DNA from: Polychytrium aggregatum
Lineage: Eukaryota > Chytridiomycota > Chytridiomycetes > Polychytriales
Direction: 5' to 3'
NCBI RefSeq assembly: GCF_025602895.1
Contig: NW_026516315.1
Span: forward strand, 1 to 64,000
Length of the DNA: 64,000 nt
The notes under the pieces were generated by a model. The model made no database searches. It had not been told where the DNA came from and worked only from the letters and a program-made list of their open reading frames with translations. Shown one piece after another: positions 1 through 11,379 of the stretch (positions are counted from its first letter, which is position 1; each line of letters begins with the position of its first letter). A program made the translations under genes and the position numbers.

Positions 1-91
1 CGTCTGCATCCCATAATATTGATTTTACGTTTCTTGCGTACAGCCCCCGCACAGACCCCATCCATTCTATTCGCTCTCGTCCAAGCACCGC

Positions 92-2934
92 TCAGGCCGG
101 CGGGCCCACGGTGACGACAGTGCTGGCCTCGTACGAATCTCGATCGAACCCGATGCGCTGCAGGATCGTCGGGAGCTCCTCCTGGTAGTCCAGATGGCGA
201 TGCACAATGTCGCTGACCTCGTAGTTCTCGATGCGACCCAGCTTGATGCGGGTGCCTTCGGCAATCGCCGGACCGGCTCCGCGGGCGCTCACCGGTCGCA
301 GGCCAAAGAGTGCGGCGCTGGGACTCAGGTTTCGGGACAGGAACTGCAGGAACCAGTCCTTGTGGCTGAACACGTTGACGAAGCGGTCGCTCACCAGAGT
401 CGTGATGTCGATCATGTCCCTTGCCAGCCACTTCGACAGGGCACCCGAGCATGTAGACGCTGTCGATGATGCCCCACGGGTTCGGTCCGTCCGCGCGAGC
501 ATGGCCAACCATCTCGAGAAGGCAGTGGTAGATCACTCGGGCGCCGAGGCCCCAGCCGACCAGCGTCACCGGCCGGGTTCCACGAACAGGGCCCATCAGC
601 AGGTTCTTGGCCAGCACGATACCCGCCGCCTCGGTGCGAGCCAGAGCAGCCTTCCAGGGCTTGTCGACGAGGTAGCTCATATCGAGCAGCGACCGCGGCC
701 ACATGGTTTTGGTTGTCAGCGATGTCATCTTGGACTGCTTGGTCAGCTCGTCTTCGGGGACATATGTGCCACCCGTGGCCATAAAGTCCCTGATGGCGTT
801 GGATATTTGGATCAGCTGGTTGCGGTCGAACATGATCATATCGACCTCGGAAAAGGGGCAGATGCCCAGCAGCGACGACCAGGCCTCCTTGAGCTTCTCG
901 CCGGCATGCAGCCAGCCACTGACGGCCAGGATGCAGTGGATGCTTCTCCGCTGGGGCGTCAGGGGCACGACCTCAAAGTTGGCCTCAGTGAAGCAGTAGG
1001 CTAGAGAGGGACCAGAGAGGGACCAGAGATGGACCAGAGAGGGGCAGCGGGGTGTCAGTGGTGCGCGAGGGCAATCGAGGTGGGAAGTGGCCCAGAAATC
1101 AATGGAGCGGGCTGAGGCAAGCGACTTACAGACTGGGCGCACGACCGACATCCACGGGAATGCCTTGCGTGTCTCCTCGGCCACCAGACGCTCGACATCC
1201 TGCTGGAACAGGCTTCGAATCTTCCATTTTTTCTCTTGGCTATCGACTGAAAGACGGTCGATGTCCGTACTCACATCTTGCTCGTCCTGGGGATCCGCGG
1301 CGGCGTTCTTGCCGTCGTCGACACTCTCGATGCCGCTGTCTGCGTCGCCGTCGCCATCGCCGTTGTGCTCCTCGCTTGCTTCAATGGTAGCAGCCCCAGT
1401 AGTCTCGGTTGCCTCAGTCGCGACCTCGTCGGACACGCCTTTCAGCTCGCTGGCTGCCTCAGCCTCGATGCCTTTCTTCGCCTCCAGGGCCTCTGCCTCA
1501 GTGTAGAGTCTCTCGGTGATGTTGAAGATGCGGGCGGTGATGTTCTTTGCCAGACTGCGAAGGCGCGCATCATAGCGCAGCTCGCCAACCTGGTTGGCCT
1601 CGACCTTGATGACGGAGAAGATCAGGTTGAAGACAATGCTGTATGCGATCGATAGCCGGTCGCCAATGTACTCGAGCGACTTGACGGTGGAGATGCTGTC
1701 GGTTTCCTGGCCGGTCTCGCCTTCAAGGTGCTTTTTCAGAGCCTTCTGGAGGGTCGAGGTGAGATCCGAGACTGTGATGCCGTGCTCGGCCAGATCAACG
1801 ATCATGCGTCTCTCTGCGGCGGAGAGTTGTCCGGGCGATGGTCGCAGGGAAACAAGTGCAAGACAGATGGCGGACAGAGAAGTATGAGATAGATTGCTCG
1901 ATGCGATAGAAACTGGCTGCAGGAATCGGGACAGCCCACGAGATTGGAGTGGGCGGCTGAATCGAAACAAGCTGCACGCCCATAACAACCAACCCCTACA
2001 TCGACTCGCATCGGGCTAGTGCCCAAGCCGAGATCGCCACTCACCGGGCTCGCTAAAGACGTTTTCAGTGAACAGATCCGAGAGCAGCCGCTTGACCCAT
2101 TGGTTGTAAGCATTGATGATTTCTGTCAATACAAACGCAGTCAATGTCTCTGGACATGCAAAGTGCCGCATCGGCAGTGACAGAGCCAGCTGCCCAATCC
2201 ACCAAACACCAGTGCGATCGGTTTGATGCAACAAACAAGCGTATCTTGGCTGATGCGCCACCACCAGCAGCCACACCAGCAACCACACCAGCAACCACAC
2301 CAGCAACCACACCGCACCACAGAAGCCGCGGCAGGACGCTACCTGTCTTGGTTTGCTCCGGCTTGCTCTTGGAGCCGAACCATGAGCCCGTGGTCTTGAC
2401 GGGGGTTGCGCACGAAGCGATCAATGCCTCGAGGTCGCTGCTCTCACGACTGGCGACCAGATTTACCAGTCCGATGTAGGCAAAGAGCTCTTGGTGGGCC
2501 AACGGCCGGAACACCTTGGCCGGGGGCTGGGGCTCCTCTTCCTTTGGCTCCTCGGCGTCGGCACTGCTCTCGGTGTCGTTGAACTTGGACTCGGCCGTGT
2601 TGGCGACCGAGGCCGTCTCCGAAGCCACCTGCGAGGCGACCTCAGAGGCAACCTGCGAGGCGACTTCGGAGCCAGGGCCTGCGATGGCAGCAGCGGCCGA
2701 GGGCTTCGAGCCCTCCGAGGTTGCAGATGTCTTGACCGAGCTGACGGGAGACGGCGGGGGCCGAGTCTGTGCGCTGTTTTGGGCCTGCTCGATCACAGAC
2801 TTGAGGGCGCTCTTCTTGATCCTTCTACGGACGACGACGGTCTTGGTTTCGACGACGACATCGGCATCGCCATCTTCGTCTTGATCGGCAGAGCCGGGCA
2901 GCGGTTGGGCTGGAACAGGGTCTTGGGCAGTCAT
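92..2934 (-). CDS. DUF726 family alpha/beta-hydrolase-like protein (TMCO4/Mil1-like), with an apparent frameshift
   Basis: Four exons fit: 2934-2343, 2122-2045, 1813-1130 and 1000-92, about 753 aa once one extra base is discounted. The N-terminus is a low-complexity Asp/Glu/Ala/Val-rich region. Exons 2-3 carry the helical DUF726 start (FSEPERRMIVDLAEHG). The last exon carries the hydrolase-like core, with a membrane-compatible stretch, the LVGWGLGARVIYHCL elbow, and the C-terminal run DRFVNVFSHKDWFLQFL and IENYEVSDIVHRHLDYQ, the order seen in animal TMCO4 and yeast Mil1/YFL034W. Known members have a serine in the elbow (GxSLGAR); here it is glycine, so hydrolase activity is doubtful. Phases are consistent across all three introns, but the frame slips by one base in a C run near 418-420, so the copy is either broken or carries a sequence error. 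Family roles lie in membrane trafficking; the substrate is unknown. Confidence 0.8.
2265..2314. repeat. 12-bp minisatellite in intron 1 of the DUF726 gene
   Basis: About four tandem copies of CAGCAACCACAC lie wholly inside the intron between 2342 and 2123. They produce a repetitive VAGVVAGVVAG reading in the shadow frame, which is not coding. Confidence 0.8.
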
Positions 2935-3581
2935 GGGGTGCACGAGCGGGGACGGCTGGAGGCAGCAGGCGACAGAGGAGGACAGGGGCGATCGACGGCC
3001 TTGGGACCAGACGGGGACAGGACACCTGAAACGTGGGTGAACGACGGCGATGGCCGGTGTCGGGACAAGCGGTGGCGAGAGCGGTGCGGCCAGAGAGGAG
3101 TGCTGAGGGCCAGAGCCGAGCGAGCGGCGAACAGCAACAGGGAACCAAGCGAGACCAGGCGCAAGTGCTTGGGCAGACCAAGTGCGGACGGTGTGCGGCT
3201 CATCTGCGGCCAAAGGAGATTGGGTCCAATTCGCAAGCCGATCCATGCATGGCCGGTCTGCGCGCACGTTTCGGGACGGCGTGCATTTCGACGACGCGTG
3301 GCTGCCACGGGGCGGGTCTGGCCGGGCCGGCCGCTGCTTGTTGCGGGCGCACCCGCTGCCGATTCGGGAACGGCCGCCAGTGGCCCAAGGGATGGGCTTT
3401 GTTGTGCGGGCGGTGTGCGAATCGCGCTTTCCTGATTACCATCACCACCATCACCACCACCACCACCACCACCACCATCATCACCATCACCATGAACTCT
3501 TCCGCTCGTGCATCCACCTCCGGCCGGTCGCCGAGGCAGAGTGTATTGCTCCATACAGGACTTGCGCACGTCGGCTGTCGC
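2935..3581. other. Intergenic region between the DUF726 gene and kynureninase, with a CAC/CAT microsatellite
   Basis: This is the upstream region of the DUF726 gene and the downstream region of kynureninase. It contains a trinucleotide array (CAC/CAT, about 3439-3493). That array gives a poly-histidine reading on the plus strand, but I see no domain or splice structure to support a gene. Confidence 0.6.
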
Positions 3582-6022
3582 TCAAAGCGTGGCGGCCAGA
3601 GCCTCGTCCAGGCACCGGAAGAACTGGTACACATCCGCAAACGAATTGTACAGCGGCGCGGGGGCGACTCGGATGACATCGGGCTTGCGCTCGTCGCAGA
3701 CCACTCCGTGCTCAAGCAGGCGCTCAAACACAGGCATCATCCGCCCTTCCTCCAGGAACAGTAGCGAGAGCTGGCAGCCGCGCTGCGACTCGTCCAGAGG
3801 CGTGATGATCCGGAGGCGGCCCGGGTACTTGTCCTGCAGATGCTCGACCAGGAGCTCCAGGTATGCCGTCAGTCGGACCGACTTGTGGCGCAACGAGGCC
3901 ATGTCGGTCTCGGCAAACACCTGCAGGCTGCCGAGCAGGGCGATGGTGGCGAGCACCGACGGGTTGGACAGGCGGTATCCGGCAGCACCGGCAATCGGCT
4001 CGAACTCGTGGCTCATCTGGAACTTGGTCGCCGGGTTGGTGCCCCACCACCCAGCAAACCTGCATGCGAGAAAGACGCATCGTGCCATCAGCCAACCAAC
4101 ACGCAGCGACATCGATCCAGCTCGGCTGTCGCACTGCAAGACCCACCTGGACAGCGAGCTATCGCCGGCATGCTTCGAATGGACAAATGCGCCGCCTGGT
4201 CGATTCGAGCAAGTCAGTGCACCGAGCTTGCAGTTCCCAACCACAATACCCACTCGAATGTGCCGCTACGCCGCCGTGCATTTGGCACTTACCGATGCCG
4301 CCAGGACCAGAGTTGAGGTACTTGTACGAGCACTGAGCGAGCCAATAGCACATGTAAGCCACCCTGCCATTCACAGCCGAGCAGTGCATCGACACTTGCT
4401 GCCAGTTTCCGACTGTGGCTGTCCGACAGACAGCGATTGCTCACCCAGCAGGCAAAATCGACTTGCCAACGATGCAACTCCAGCGGGACGTTGCCGACAG
4501 CATGCGCCAGATCGACGCCGATGAGACAGCCCTGTCAAACACAGCAAAACACAGATACAACCACGGAAGCCGTTAGTGTGCATCCATGCTCCAAAGACGA
4601 TATTGCACAAGTGCAGAGCGCTTGCTGCTCGACAATCGGCGACGCAACAGAGTCTGTCGGCTGGCTCTGTGACAGCCCATTGCACATACCTGTTCGCGCG
4701 CCGCCTGAGCGATGGCCTCGATATCAAAGAATTGGCCCGTGTAGTATTGGATGCCGCTGATGAGTACCAGGGCCGTGCTTGATCCTTCGCGTCGGATGGT
4801 TGCGAGAATGTCCTCGGTTCTCAGTGCATATTCGCCGTCGCGAGGATCGATCTCAACGATGGTGGTCTTGGGATCGAGGCCATGGAACTTGACCTGCGAC
4901 TCGATGGCATACTGGCAGGGAAGAGCATCCACGATCGTCAGCGACAGACCTTATGGACTGAGTGACCGGGAGCGACACCGCAACCCTCCCCCAAGGACAG
5001 CCCATCGGTCGCTCCGAGACGCACATAGTCGGATGGGAACGCCTTGCCCTCCATGATGATCTTGAATCGCTCCGTGGTGGGTCGGTAGAATGGCACCATC
5101 AGAAGATGCACATTAACCGTGAGGCTGTTCATGATGGCAACCTCGTCAGGCTCGGCACCTAGGTCGATGTGACGCAGAGAAACAAATGTCTGAGAGGCTG
5201 GACCGCTGCGTGCAGTTGCACGACGAGAGCAATGTCTGCCGACCAATACGGCCGTTGTGCTGCCCGCAAGTATGCGGGGCCGACTCCCTTCGGTGGCAAT
5301 GGCTGTCGAAGATGCTCATCGAGTCGGCGACGACGACAGAGGATGCCGACAACGACAGGATGCCGACGACGACAGAGGATGCCGACGACGACAGAGGATG
5401 CCGACGACGACAGAGGATGACGACGACTCACCCACGATCCTTGCGCTTTCTTCGATGACATTATCGTCGATAGAGACCCAAGGACGGTCGAACTGATGAT
5501 TGAAGTGTCCATGGACGCCGCTGGCGAGCCAGAAACGAGGAGGAGAGAGTGCAGAGATGGTTGAGCCTATAGCCGAGGACCGGGGGCCAGTCTTGGGCGG
5601 GCGAGTCGGCGGGCGAGATCAGGATGCTTTCTGCACAATGAACGACATCGATTGCATCGCTCGGGTGCTCGCCAGACATGCCGCTGATCTGCTTGGGACA
5701 CAAACCACTGAGCCCAGATCTGGAGCTCCTGGTCAAGCAGAGCCTTGGTGCGGATGGGCTGCAGACCAAGCGAGTTGCCGCACAGATAAATAGCCTCGTC
5801 GTCGCTGCTGCTGCTGCTGCCATCAGGATGGCCCGTCTTCGAGGGCAACCCGACACTGGCAGAGTGGCGATTGATCGCCGCCACCGAGGGGATATGGAAC
5901 TCTTTGCGGAAACGCTGGAGAGGATCGAGGCGGTCGAGGTGGCGGGGCAGATCGGGATGGTCGATGCCCTGGAGCGAGAGCTCCGCAAGCGTATCCAGGA
6001 TCGAAGTGCGTCCAACACCCAT
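3582..6022 (-). CDS. BNA5: Kynureninase (L-kynurenine hydrolase, EC 3.7.1.3)
   Basis: PLP enzyme of tryptophan breakdown and de novo NAD synthesis; it converts kynurenine or 3-hydroxykynurenine to anthranilate or 3-hydroxyanthranilate plus alanine, normally in the cytosol. Eight exons with matching phases: 6022-5706, 5520-5432, 5158-5025, 4911-4690, 4531-4445, 4332-4293, 4195-4147, 4059-3582. They total 1416 nt or 471 aa, the usual family length. Motifs in order: [85 protein letters not shown], the PLP-lysine motif [21 protein letters not shown] and FAGWWGTN, then [17 protein letters not shown]. The start is the first ATG before the conserved N-terminus. Intron 2 (5431-5159) holds a tandem repeat. 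No frameshift or missing catalytic residue was seen. Confidence 0.93.
5332..5420. repeat. Minisatellite in kynureninase intron 2
   Basis: About four imperfect 18-21 bp units built on GACGACGACAGAGGATGCC lie inside the 273-bp intron. The array is direct and head-to-tail with no unique spacers, so it is a minisatellite and not a CRISPR. Confidence 0.8.
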
Positions 6023-6803
6023 TGTTCAAGAGTCAAATATGAACGAGGAGGAGGGACGTCTGCAGGGCTTGGTTGGTCGAGATGGAGAGCAAGTCCAAGC
6101 CGGTCGCTGTGACAGCGCGTCCTGGATCTTTGCTGGCGCAATTGCATGGGATTTCCATTACCGATGGACATGCCGCAGCCACGGCGAGCAACGGAGCGAG
6201 GGAATTATACCATCGAGCCTTGGCAGAGCGGCCCGGGGCCTCTCTGGGGCGAAGACGAGATCGCTGAGGCATTTGCTGGCGTGGCCGACGAGCGCATGAG
6301 CGGCGAGAGTGAACGAAACAGCCAGACTTCCATCATCCTCGTCCTCGTCCTGGCTCTGATTGCGGCGCCAGAGGGGCATCCGGATCCCTGGGCCATTGGA
6401 TCTCCGTGACCCGCTGCCAAATTGCGATCCAAACCTCCCCGCATGATCACCACGCCGCCAGAATCCAAGATACCAATCAGACAGAGTCCTGCGCCAAACG
6501 ACATGCATGGAGAGGTGAGAGTGATTGATTTTGATCTGCCGAGTCAAAAACATATTGTACATTATCAAGCAGGAAGTGAAGGAAGGGGAGAGGGTTGGGA
6601 AGCGTTGTGGAGCAAGAAAGAGTGCCTCGTATTCTCATCCAGCAGCCACCAGCACATCGACGACGCCTACAAATCAGAGACCTCACTCAGACACGACTGC
6701 TTTACGGACCCAGGGCTCGAGAACATATGGACCAAACAAGAGCAACAAGTGCAACAACGATGGAAATGGGGGAGGGGGTTAGGATCGGCATCCGGCAAGG
6801 TGC
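6023..6803. other. Intergenic region upstream of kynureninase
   Basis: About 780 bp between the start of kynureninase and the stop codon of the DUF1769 gene. No reading frame with family motifs or paired splice sites was found. It presumably holds the kynureninase promoter and the DUF1769 3' UTR. Confidence 0.5.
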
Positions 6804-8497
6804 TTATGAATCAATCTCTTGACTCAGGTCAAACTCGATGACAAAGAAGGGCGTGTTGTCCTTCTGGGACTTGGCCATCAAGCGGATGGGCTGGTCGTTG
6901 AGGTAGCGCAGCAGGTTGATGTTGATGCCCAGGCTGAGATCGAATGTGTTCAGGTCGATGAATGGCGCAAAGATCTGAGCAGAGCGCCGAAAGGGATTGT
7001 CAGTACAGCAGCCATAGCCTCTACAGACAAGCAGCCGCACTGGGTTGGCCGTGGAGCCACATCCGCGGCGAAGACATCCGCGGCGATCGGCCTGTCGTTT
7101 GGCTTGTCGTTTGGCTTGTCGTTTGGCTTGTCGTTTGGCTTGTCCTTTGGCCATATCGCAGTCGAACCCAGTCGATCGATTCCGGCACGAGTCCCAGCCG
7201 GTCGATTCCAGCGCGGGTCCCGGCTGCCAAGCAACAGCCGGCGCCGTGTCCGGGGCCCTCCCATGCATCACCCCTCCTCTGTCCGTGGAACAAAATTTAC
7301 CTCGCAGTGGTACACTTGGCTGGGCTTGAAGATGGTGTCCTGGCGGGTCTGCTGGTCCCGGAAGTACGCACGTCGCTCGTTGACGTCATCGCTTGCCACA
7401 GCCACATCGTCGATGCCCTCGAACATCAAGGTGTTCTCCTCCTTCAGCTCGACCTCGCCGCCCCATGTCCATGCGCCAAGGAGCTCTGCGGGCGAGGGAG
7501 TTGTTTGCACTTTCGAGGCCAGCTCCGAGACAGAGTGCCCGGCCGATACCGAGGGAAGAGCGGTGCTGGAGGGCTGGACGTTGAGGGTGTTCATCGAGCA
7601 GAGCATGGGGCTGTAAAGCCAGGGCTTCTCGGCATAAACATCGGCCAGGAGAGCGGGATCGATGAGGTTGGCAAACTTGAGAGCGACCCAGGTGCCGGTG
7701 GGAGGGTTGACCTTGTTCTCAAACTCGGCGCCGAAGACGACGTCGTCGACACTGTACTCCTGTGGGTTGAGAAGCGGGAGCAGAGCCCGGACGGTTATCA
7801 TCGAGCAGGCCACCAGTGCGGCAGGCTCCTGCATCGCCATCTCCTGAGCTGGGCTCGGCCTCGGGGGCAGTCCGGGTGACAGTGGGCTGGTGGTGCCACG
7901 ACAGACTGGGCCAAGCCCTGGCTGTCCAGCTCTGGTTCTGTCTGACTTCCGGCAGCTGACTTGCCCTCGGACAAGCCCAGTTCACGGAGCCGACCCAGAG
8001 GAGGACATCGAGCCCAGGGCAGTCCAGAACAGGCCGCCGATGCCCTGGACACCGATTGAGCCAGTCTCCTCCTCAGGAAGAGCCCTGAGAGCGAAGGGGC
8101 GCTGCTCCCGAGATGTGCACAGACCAACAGCAGCGGTAGATCACCACCGAACCGCACCCTGCCCACACACGGCCAGGACCGGAGGAGGGACACAGGACTC
8201 TGCTGACTAGGGTACCTTTCGGAAGCGTCCGGAGAACTGAATCGAGAAGAGTCTTCTTCGGGTACCAAAGTAAGGAGTGATGGCGATGGGAGGGGTGTCG
8301 TCGGGAGTGAAGCCCCTGAAGTTCTTGACTCGCACGGCAATGTGGCCGGTGAAATACTCAGAGTCCACGAATTGGGGCTGTGAGTCGTCGTTGACGTTGT
8401 AGACCTTGAGGTTCTGGGTGTTGGGGCCGATTCGGACGCAGAGCTTGCGCTTGCTAGGATCGGGGCCGGTGGAGCCGGAGCCAAAGAAGTAGTCCAT
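6804..8497 (-). CDS. DUF1769 family protein (fungal UPF0590-like)
   Basis: Three exons (8497-8216, 7759-7301, 6974-6804), all phase 0, give 303 aa. Exon 1 has the family start: KLCVRIGPNTQNLKVYNVND, SEYFTGHIAVRVKNFRG, then PYFGTRRRLFSIQFSGRFRK. Exon 2 continues with EYSVDDVVFGAEFENKV and a PPTGTWVALKFANLIDPAL block, then LYSPMLCSMNTL. Exon 3 ends with RLMAKSQKDNTPFFVIEFDL. This layout matches the DUF1769 domain found across fungi, for example an S. pombe UPF0590 protein. The biochemical function is unknown. The first intron is long for this locus (456 bp) and the second (326 bp) carries a 12-bp minisatellite. No signal peptide or membrane segment is visible. Confidence 0.85.
7090..7146. repeat. 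12-bp minisatellite in intron 2 of the DUF1769 gene
   Basis: Four to five tandem copies of GTCGTTTGGCTT sit inside the intron 7300-6975, followed by two imperfect copies of a GATTCC-rich 30-mer (about 7176-7225). Confidence 0.8.
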
Positions 8498-9024
8498 GGG
8501 TGCGACGAGGGAAGGGTGGGGAGCAGAGAAGGGTCGGCCGGGAGGGAGCGACGATGTAGGAGAGTCGAGCAGAGGCGGCAGCAGACGGGAGCAAGACCAA
8601 GACCAAGAAAAGTGGGAGACTTTGGATGCAGGGGTTGTGGGCCGCTGGATGCGTGGCTGAAACGAAGGCGTGGACAGACATATTAAATTCATATCTGGGC
8701 AGCGAGACCTGGCGAGAAGGCGGCGAGGGGCGGGGCGGGGCTGGTGCTGGGGCGGGCGGCCGTTCCCACAAACCAAGTACCCGTCGAGAGCGAATGTGAC
8801 CGACTGACTGCTGTGCCGGGATTCCGAGGACATGCACATCCCTCCGGTGTGTCCCAGGGCATTGCTGTTGGACTGGTGGAAGCAGGCATATGTCCGAACC
8901 CCGCGGCGGTGATGCTGGGACGGCAGCGCAACGCCCCATCCACCACAGCATCGGCACGGCGCTTGGCTGGATCAGATATGTATTCGAATCGTTCGTCGCT
9001 CGCTGCCACAGCGCAGGCTGTCGA
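8498..9024. other. Intergenic region upstream of the DUF1769 gene
   Basis: About 530 bp between two minus-strand genes. No supported gene. Expected content is the DUF1769 promoter and the 3' UTR of the CREST-like gene. Confidence 0.5.
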
Positions 9025-10072
9025 TCAAACGCTGAGCACAAGCCCCACTGTGTGCGAGATGCTGACAAGCAGCGAAACCCCTCCAAATAAGTGCCAGAAC
9101 GAATGCAGGCACGCAAAGCGCATGCGATCCGCCGCAAAGCACAGCAGTCCAAGACAGCCAAAGGCCAGACCGCTGTAGCATCCAACCGAAGCGAACCCAC
9201 AGGCAGCCATGGGAAGCCCAAGGGCAAAGAGCCAGACAGCGATCGAGCCAGTGGTTTCCCACTGCCAGATGAACAGCAGCAGAATCACGGCTGCTGGCAA
9301 GATCCACACGGCCTCGAGCATCCAGATGCTGTGGGAGTTGGGCGAGTGTCGGTTCAGGGCGACCGAGTTCTAAATGATCCGAACCGAAACGATGCGAAAC
9401 GAAACGAAGCGAGGTAACACGTCCGCGAGAGAAGTGGGTCAGTTCCTCGCTGTGCTGTGGGCATCCCTCACAGGGCAGTACAAGTGTATCAGTGCAGCAC
9501 TTTTTGCAGATACGCCTTCGAATGAGCGACGGTGCGTGGGGTAGTGGACACTGCACCCATACCAGATAGAATGTCATGACAGCAAAAGCCTCGTCGGCTG
9601 CCGAGAATACCCGGTAGTTGGTCATATGGTAGACGGTCGAGGCCACTGCACACACGCAGGTGGCCAGGATGCAAACGTTCAGCAGGAGCGGAATGCGGTC
9701 GATCGGCACATAGAGGTATATGATCAAGGGCAGGCCAAACAGCGGCGACGTCATGGTGCACCAGAACTCGGCTGGAGAGGTCGCATTGTGGAGATGCAAA
9801 GCGACAGGGTCAGTAGCGAGTCAGTGGTTGTTGTGGGATGGGGCATGAGTTCTCAGACTCAAACTCGGGCAAGCCACTACTTCGGAGCCGATGCTGGACA
9901 TTCCTTCTCCTATCGATAGTGCAATCGCTCGCTCTCCGCAGTTGGAAGAATACGTTGGATCCGGGATCTGTGCAGCGCTCCACCTGGGTCCCGGGTACAT
10001 ACCGACCCAGGCCACGATGCTGTACTTTTGCTCCATGGTCGTGATCTCGGCTTCGGCAACCATGCGCTGCAT
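9025..10072 (-). CDS. CREST-superfamily membrane protein (TMEM8/myomaker DUF3522-like)
   Basis: Three exons (10072-10003, 9771-9563, 9369-9025) with matching phases give 207 aa. The protein is almost entirely hydrophobic, with about seven membrane segments. Early residues read EFWCTMTSPLFGLPLIIYLY. The CREST signature follows: a Ser-x3-His pair (STVYHMTNYRVFS), an Asp about ten residues later (SAADEAFAVM), and near the C-terminus the HSFWH pair (RFACLHSFWHLFGG). In CREST proteins (alkaline ceramidases, adiponectin-type receptors, TMEM8/myomaker) these Ser, Asp and His residues form a zinc site or hydrolase centre. The short length with almost no soluble domain is closest to myomaker or the TMEM8 core. 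An alkaline-ceramidase relative is the main alternative. The substrate is unknown. The ATG at 10072 is the first in frame; 10063 and 10036 are alternatives. Confidence 0.65.
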
Positions 10073-11379
10073 CAGCGAGCATCTTGTTCTGCCCAAGGCG
10101 CCCTCCGTGGTATTCTATCGCGGTTGCAGGAGCAGTTGGATGAGCAGAGGCGCCGTTCGAGCAGAGCACGTCAGCAGAGTGTTTGATTTGGAAGACTGAC
10201 GACAGGCCACAGCAAGCATGCTTACTCGAGTACAGCAGCGGAAGACTCGATCATCCTTCTCGATGGAACTGGATACACAGGGCATCGGCATATTAGCCCG
10301 GGACTACAGCAGGACGCAGTGCCGCAACTGGTCTTGCCCCTATGGCAACCTTCCATTCTGCAGCCAGGGGATGCATCAGGCCGCCGCCCGAGATTCCATT
10401 TCATCCAGCCTGTACCTGTAGGACTTGCTGCAAACCATCGGCATGCTTTCGGATTGATTCCCGGCAGGCTCTCGCACGCTTTCGCAGCAATCCGCAACGA
10501 AATTTTGTGTGTCGGATGTTGACAATGCGGGTCACTTCGACACGGGGATGCCTTGTGTGGATCAAATGTTGTTGATCGGCCGACCGGCTGAATGACATCG
10601 ATCGGCGCTCGCACTGTTGCGGTGAGATGTTGGAGTCTGAGGACAACTCCATTCAATGGACGACTCGGGAGATGCTCTGACAACGACTTATCTATTCAAC
10701 ACGCTGCGTTGACGATGCAGAATCATCCATCTCGCAGACGATCCCGCAGACAATCTCCGTTATATATTCAGGAGGAGCTTCACCCAGCAGCGACGGCCAA
10801 TCGAATCCGTCTCGATCGCTCCGGCCTAGAGCACAAACGGAAAGCCAGACGATGCACCATCGGAGGGCGTCACCATCGGCGGACGTCGTCAAGGAATGTG
10901 GGATGTGTGTTGCGAGGCTAAGTGATCTGGACAGATGCATTGAGTCAAGATCAACAACCGGCCTGCAACCTGCAATAGGTTCTTGCCCCTTTCATAACTA
11001 AAACGCACACTGACGAAAGACAGAATCGACTTTGCCGGCGGAACCTGTCCGCCAGTGTCGCCAGACTCGGGGCGCGAATCAAGTCGTGATGTAAAAGCTG
11101 CAGAAGGCGGGTGCTGCGACGAGGACACGAGGAGAGAGCAAATCGCTTGTGGCGACGCCGGAATCATAGTGGCATTTGCCTCGTGTCGCCAGAAGGCCGC
11201 TCTCGCCGGTTCCAAGCGCAGGCCGGATCGATGGAGATCCGACCAAGGCAAACCGCGGCAACAACCCGATGACGATGAAGGTGTGATCGATTGCAGCGGC
11301 GGTCGGTGTGGAATGTGCATGTGGAATGTGCATGTGGAATGGGAATGGGGAATGGGATGGGTTGTTTGAGGAGTTCAGG
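10073..11379. other. Gene-poor region between the CREST-like gene and the Fanzor locus
   Basis: About 1.3 kb with short overlapping frames on both strands but no family motif and no convincing exon chain. It may contain the CREST-gene promoter and decayed 5' sequence of the Fanzor element. A short AATGTGCATGTGG-type tandem sits at about 11313-11360. Confidence 0.45.

Noticed and set aside
3182-3676. Plus-strand frame with a run of about 25 histidines
   Set aside because: It is the reading of a CAC/CAT microsatellite and overlaps the end of kynureninase on the other strand; no domain or splice support.
5332-5420. CRISPR-like direct repeats
   Set aside because: Units are contiguous with no unique spacers, lie within a eukaryotic intron and vary in length; a minisatellite explains them.
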